From assembly GCF_010015445.1 (NCBI RefSeq), contig NC_053120.1:6019114-6083113 (forward strand): 64,000 nt of DNA, read 5' to 3'. Positions 58,880 through 64,000 of this stretch are shown one piece after another (the first letter of the stretch is position 1; every line of letters begins with the position of its first letter). The position numbers and the translations under genes were made by a program. The stretch comes from Perca fluviatilis. Its lineage: Eukaryota > Chordata > Actinopteri > Perciformes > Percidae. The notes below the pieces were generated by a model. The model made no database searches. It saw only the letters and a list, made by a program, of their open reading frames with translations, and was not told where the DNA came from.

Positions 58880-60480
58880 ATCATGGTTATTAATCATAGT
58901 CAAATTTTTCCCAAAAAAAGATAAACAACAGGTTTATCAAAAAGTTGATCTCTTTCTAAAAACTCCACTCAGACACTAGACATGTTTTGCTTTTGGTCAT
59001 GATGTTAATATGGTAATAGGGTTAATACATCAAATTTATATAGCACTTTTTTAGGTACTCCATGTTGCTTTACAGAGCCTGGGCTGAGAAAAGACTTAAA
59101 AAGTTTAAATAGGAGAGTTTTCAGGGCCTTTTTAAAGAAGGACAGGGTGTTGTGTGTGTGTGTGAAGCGTGTTTCAGAGGGAGGGCTGCAAAGGTCCTGT
59201 AGCCCCACGTTCGGAACAAGTCCGGTTGGTTTGCAGCAGGTTGGTGAAGGAAGTCAAAGAGGTATGGGGGAACCGGGGGGCAAGTTGTTTAGGCATTACT
59301 AGTTGTTTTATGGGTTATATAGTCTATATCCACGACTTTCCACTTCCGAGATTACTCCAATACTGCCGGATGTCCGTCACCTTCCAAACTCCGGTGGATT
59401 TCTGAGGACTATGGTTACCTGCTCCTCAGATCTCTGCAGGGTAAATCCAGACAGCTAGCTAGACTATCTGTCCAATCGGAGTTTTCTGTGCCCATGACGA
59501 TTGTGATTGGTTTAAAGAAATGCCAATGAACCAGAGCCTTTTTTCCGCTGTGGAAGAATATTTGTGTGCTGTATTTTTAAAGTTGGTTTTCCTACATTAA
59601 AGTTTTTTTTCACACAAATTGTCAAAAGCAGTTAGCACAACAGCGGTACATGTGGACTAAACTGTTGATAACGTTTCATTGCTTTCACACAAAATGCATT
59701 TAATGACTATAAATCAACCAAAACTGTATTTACAGTCCATTTTGCACATATTGATTTACAAAATGATAAAATTACATTCATAACACACAAAAAGAAATAC
59801 TAGAATATGTACATTCTGCTGCATCTAAGTAAGCAACTGAAATAAAAAAATAAAAAAAGACCAACCACAGACGATTCAATTTTCTCTTCCAGCTTCCTTG
59901 TGATTCGTCAACCTCATAATAATTATTTCCTCATGGAGGTGGGAAGTTTATAACCACCAGCCACATGATTTCTAAATCATTTTTGGAAGCATATCCTGTA
60001 AGGTAGCACCTAAGGTGTCCCCCCACTTTACAAAATCCCATTTTTGTCCCCCCGCCCCCGCTTTCAAATTGTGAAAATGTTTCATTCTATAAAATGATTC
60101 CCTCAAGTTTTGGTGATCATCCCTATATTAAACAATAAAGAAAGTAAGACATATGTTTCTTATAGGCTACATATTTATTTACTATTCTTTCTGGCAGAAT
60201 TTATCATTATGATCCTCTCTTGTTAGTGTCCCTCCAGTTCTGTTCTCACCTGTTCCCAATTGTCTCGTTAGTTTCTACTCTCACCTGTTGCTCGTTACTG
60301 TCTTGTCCAATCCCCTGTCTTTCTGTTTATTGGTCTGTGTAACGATGACACCTAGTGGTCTATTGCAGGGGTTGTTCTGAAACAACCTTGACAACGAGCC
60401 ATTAAAAAAAAATATGTGAAGCTTGTAAGGCTTGTAGGCTCCTCACTGTGCATAATGTTATTTTGGTCATGAAAAATTAA
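58880..60480. other. Intergenic, no gene recognised
   Basis: Apart from the repeat at 59290-59535, no exon was recognised. A segment near 60230-60360 (ctgttctcacctgttcccaa) reads like the flank of the hAT element whose transposase end follows. Confidence 0.4.
59290..59535. repeat. Interspersed repeat, inverted copy of 14305-14690
   Basis: Contains cagctagctagactatctgt and ttggtttaaagaaatgccaa, reverse complements of parts of 14305-14690. Unclassified non-autonomous element. Confidence 0.7.
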
Positions 60481-60516
60481 TTAATAAAAGAAATCAAGCC
60501 ACAATGTTTCACTTTT

Positions 60517-60910
60517 TTATAGATTTTTATTCCAAAATATTAATTTCTCTGCTGTGGAAGGATTTAGCCTACTTCTTTTTTTACAGATAATTTCTCCAGC
60601 CTTTGAAAAAATCCTCACACAAGGGACACTTGTTGCTGGCATGCAAAGATATTTTTTAGCAAGGACATACAAATGAGGAAAGATTACTGCTTTCTCTTTC
60701 CAGTAAGTTAGGGGATCATGAGTTCTGGGCAAAAATGCATAGTTGAGGTATTTTTTCACTTCCACTGTGGCATCAGCTGTAGCATTGTGTATCATCTTGG
60801 TTTCACGGATACGATCATCCAAACGTTCCCATAAACTGTCCTGTGTTTCTACTGGTGTTGATGTTGATTATGATGGGCCTGATGTTGACATTTGTGGCTC
60901 TGAATGAAAA
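60517..60910 (-). pseudogene. hAT transposase C-terminal fragment (dimerisation domain)
   Basis: About 100 open codons end at TAA (60517). They encode a typical hAT C-terminus: DPLTYWKEKAVIFPHLYVLA, then YLCMPATSVPCVRIFSKAGE and KKRSRLNPSTAEKLIFWN, the conserved dimerisation block. The same frame reads a little further upstream (ETQDSLWERLDDRIRE) before an in-frame stop. The zinc finger and catalytic core are absent, so the copy is inactive. It resembles ZBED-type/hAT-Ac transposases of fish. Confidence 0.88.
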
Positions 60911-60930
60911 TGAAAACGGAGCTTCCATTT

Positions 60931-60931
<1 letters not shown>

Positions 60932-61001
<70 letters not shown>

Positions 61002-61005
61002 AATC
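60932..61005. repeat. (ATCT)n microsatellite
   Basis: About 17 ATCT units next to the hAT transposase fragment. Confidence 0.97.
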
Positions 61006-61009
61006 TATC

Positions 61010-62100
61010 TATGTAGCTATATATGTATCTATCTATTAATGTGTCACTGTATGTATACTCTGTCTGTCTCTAGCCTATCAGTCAATGTGTAAATTTAAAT
61101 GGAAGCCTAAATATAACTAAACAAATCGCACTATAAATGTCACTATATCACCAAAAATCCACTATCTCAAAATCAAACTCTCACAAAAACCCAAGAGATT
61201 GTGTGGTCTGTTCCAGACCCTGTCAATCAAACTCTGATTCGGTGGACCATGCCACCTGTCGAAACACTTGTGAAACACTCCGATGCTTCATTTAGCCGTA
61301 GTCACGTGACATGGGTGTTTTGAATCACGCTTCGGATCGTTTTTTTCTGTTTGTTTCTGCCTGGATACCTTCCTGACTTTGTGTAAGACTCTTTTTGTTA
61401 ATAAATTACCTCTTAACCGCATTTGGGTCCAAGCCTTTCCTGACAAACCGTGACACAGACAATAGTGGACCGACTGAATGATATATCTAAAAATATACAT
61501 TTATACATTTTTATAATATAATTACTTCTCTTAACTGAAACCATTCAATTAGTCACTTGTCATTTGCGAAAACTAACATTTGCACACAAAAACTAAGTAG
61601 TGGAAGTTAATATGACTTAGGTCATTTATATTTTAGCCCATGAGAGAGGGGGAGAAACAGAGTGAAAGAGATCATATTCTAGCATTGTAGAAAATTGATC
61701 TTCATGGTAAATCTTTATCGTTATCTTCTGCTCACTTTTAAGGAAAAGAGTACAACAGTTAATTTATGCAAATGATTAGTAGCCTAACTCCTTGAATGGT
61801 ATGATTATGATGGTTTCAATTCAGAGCAGTGGTCAGTTAATGTATATTTTTAGGCTGCTTATGCGTTCAGTCGGTCCGCGATCGTCTGCACGCTTTCTCT
61901 CGCTGTTTTATTACAGCGGCCGTGTTTCTTTTTTACAAATAATGTGTTTCACGTTATAATTCTACAAGAAGCTGCTGCTCACTCTGTATAAAGAATGAAC
62001 AATGCGTATTCTCCATTTTAGCAACAGTACATCTGTGATCGACCTCACGGTCTGTTAAGGAAAGCCGTGAATGCGCATCTATCCAAATGACTTAATCCTG
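61010..62100. other. Intergenic, no gene recognised
   Basis: AT-rich sequence with no recognised exon. Bases 61195-61450 (gcttcatttagccgtagtca; ataaattacctcttaaccgc) look like further repeat sequence. Confidence 0.4.
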
Positions 62101-62110
62101 GCTTGACCTA

Positions 62111-63161
62111 GGCCCCGTCCACACGTACCAAAACAATCTTTTTTTTACCCGTCTTCCCTGGATTCGTTTCAAGAATAGTTGCGTCCAAACGAATCCACTT
62201 GTAAATGACTCAACACGCTACTTCATAGTCCAGGCCTATAGGCGGCGCTGTTTCTGCTACAGAAATTCACCAAAAAACGGAGAAGAAGAGCATAGTCACT
62301 TCCACGTCCCATCCATGGTCCCATCATAACATGACTAGCTAGATTATCATTTTCTCTTAATACATCCGTGGACTATAATAACTTTCACCACTACTGATTT
62401 TATAAAAGGCCGCCGCAAGAAAATGTGTCTTTGTTTACGTTGTATAATGTGCTGTTGGATTGCTTTTTATTTTGCATGATTGCAGCGCGCTAGCAGCGAG
62501 CTAACGTTAGCGCGCTAACGTTCGCTAGCTCTAACATCGGCAGTCAAACAAACATCAATGATCCATGAATGATGTCTTTTTAATAATCATATAATATAAA
62601 TTTTTCTTGCAGTAGCCTTTCTACAATAAGCCGTGGTATAAGTTACTATAATCCGTTCAAGGAGTTGATAAGCAGACTGATTAGCTAGCTAGTTGATAAG
62701 TTGTCTACTTCCACTTTTATAAACAGATAGCCATAGCAGCTACGTTACTTCGCTGCTGGAGCGGTCAGCTGCTTTAGCGATGTTTAACGTTAGCTACATA
62801 ACGTTAGCAATATATCTTGTGTAGAATCCAGAGGGAAGGGTCAGGGAGCAGAGTATTTAGATGAAGTGAGCTGGTTTGACCATGGAGATGGGACATGCTC
62901 GCTTAGCTTAGTTGTGTGCATCAGCGGCCGTGGGAGAGGGTGTAAAAGAGGGGTGTGGCGATGACATCATCGATACGGATCCGTATTTACCATCCATACG
63001 AAGCCAAACGAGAGCCGTTTTCGTTTTTTTTCACCCTGAGACCTGGTTTCAAAAAAGTGCGTTTTCAGGCAGTGCGTTTGCAGGATTCGTCTGGACGGTC
63101 GGCCCAAACGATGCAAAACATGTGCGTTTGCACAAAAAAACGTTTCCGTGTGGACGGCCCC
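62111..63161. mobile_element. TIR element with GGCCCCGTCCACACG ends, about 1.05 kb
   Basis: Left end ggccccgtccacacg pairs with right end cgtgtggacggcccc; such GTGTGGACG ends are frequent in fish hAT-type MITEs. A 20 bp perfect palindrome lies at 62503-62522. No transposase frame; the target duplication is unclear. Confidence 0.75.
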
Positions 63162-63204
63162 CTAGTTGCTCCTCATCAGCCTGGCTTGGCCTTTGTGAAA
63201 CGCA

Positions 63205-63470
63205 CCAAGTGTCAGCCCAGACAGCAAACAGTCACTGAAACTATGTTAAATCAACATTCCATTGTCAACATTAAGTCATTGAAACAACATCAAATTCTGA
63301 TGTTGATTCAACATCATTTTGCACCCTGTTTTAATATTGAAACAACGTTGAAATCCTGTCCATAGATCAACGGAATTTCAATGGTATTTCAATTATCAGG
63401 AATATTGAAACAATGTTGAAATTTCAACTGAACTAAGGATCAACGTGATTTCAATGGAATTTCAATCATT
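63205..63470. repeat. Degenerate TTGAAAC/TTTCAA minisatellite
   Basis: Imperfect repeats of an AACATTGAAAC / GGAATTTCAAT theme with both orientations present, about 260 bases. Open frames here are chance. Confidence 0.7.
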
Positions 63471-64000
63471 ATTAAGCCATAGAAAAGTATTGGTAGGCAT
63501 ACAAAAATGTAATGCCCTAAATTAAATAGCCTATAATGAATATCCTGCTTTATCTACAGCCAGGATTTTAAAAAGTGATGGAACATTTGAAAGCTTTTAT
63601 GCCTATAGCCTAGCCTAAAACACTTACCACACCACACTGTTTAAGGTAAAAACAAATTCGTTTTATTAGCCTCTTATTTCATTATTTGTCCTCTTTAGCA
63701 TAGTTACAGTTCATGGTCCTCTGACGTCTGACTGCTTTGTCGTCCAGTCCATCCTGCCCGGTCTGACGCGCAAGCAGCAACTGTTGCACAGCCTGGGCAA
63801 AAGTAAATTGGGTGTGGCGCGGCTGTCCCCATCTGCTGTGTAAGAGCATCTAAAACAGAAAATACAAGCACAATGCAAAAATGTGCCTTTAAGTTAAACA
63901 GAACACCCACAAATACACACTTGGAAACAAATTCATTAGGCGCCTAGTATTTTTCAATGATCGGATATAAGGCAATTTGTCCAGTGTTGTAGGCTAGCCT

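Overview
The window is nuclear DNA of a ray-finned fish, probably a percomorph teleost. The evidence is split genes with GT-AG introns, dense small DNA transposons (hAT-like, TTAA-target, TTA-target, Tc1-like), Rex3/RTE-like and L2-like LINE tails, long CA/GT, GATA and GA microsatellites, and proteins closest to known vertebrate families. No bacterial-type feature (operon, CRISPR, rRNA) is present. The species group is inference.

Layout. 1-6.6 kb: repeats, including an 800 bp polypurine block and three small hAT-like elements. 6.6-9.8 kb (+): the last four coding exons of tspan1; the earlier exons were not found and probably lie upstream of the window. 9.8-19.5 kb: intergenic, holding a local tandem duplication and several elements. 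19.5-43.5 kb (-): a complete pomgnt1 of 21 coding exons whose phases all join (653 aa), tail-to-tail with tspan1 as in mammals. Its introns hold most of the transposons, including a three-level nest (26.9-29.1 kb) and an element carrying a piece resembling mrps28 (30.3-31.5 kb). 44-48.6 kb: LINE tail, GATA repeat and nested elements. 48.66-51.4 kb (+): an IFIT-family TPR gene with a tiny predicted first coding exon. 51.4-54.6 kb: fold-back and TIR elements. 54.66-56.09 kb (-): a five-exon secreted or GPI-anchored protein with two Ly6/uPAR domains and a single-base frameshift in exon 4. 56.6-58.7 kb: decayed copies of the Ly6 promoter and first exon around a 63 bp IFIT fragment, i.e. remains of a duplicated immune block. 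58.7-64 kb: repeats, a hAT transposase C-terminus and MITEs.

Biology. TSPAN1 is a membrane scaffold. POMGNT1 is the Golgi enzyme that extends O-mannosyl glycans on alpha-dystroglycan. IFIT proteins are interferon-induced antiviral effectors, and the Ly6 gene next to it is probably a fast-evolving cell-surface or secreted protein. tspan1 and pomgnt1 are conserved neighbours without a shared pathway. The IFIT-Ly6 block shows turnover by duplication and decay. No wholly new system is evident; the strongest novelties are the transposon-borne host-gene fragments, the nested insertions, and the Ly6/IFIT duplication remains.
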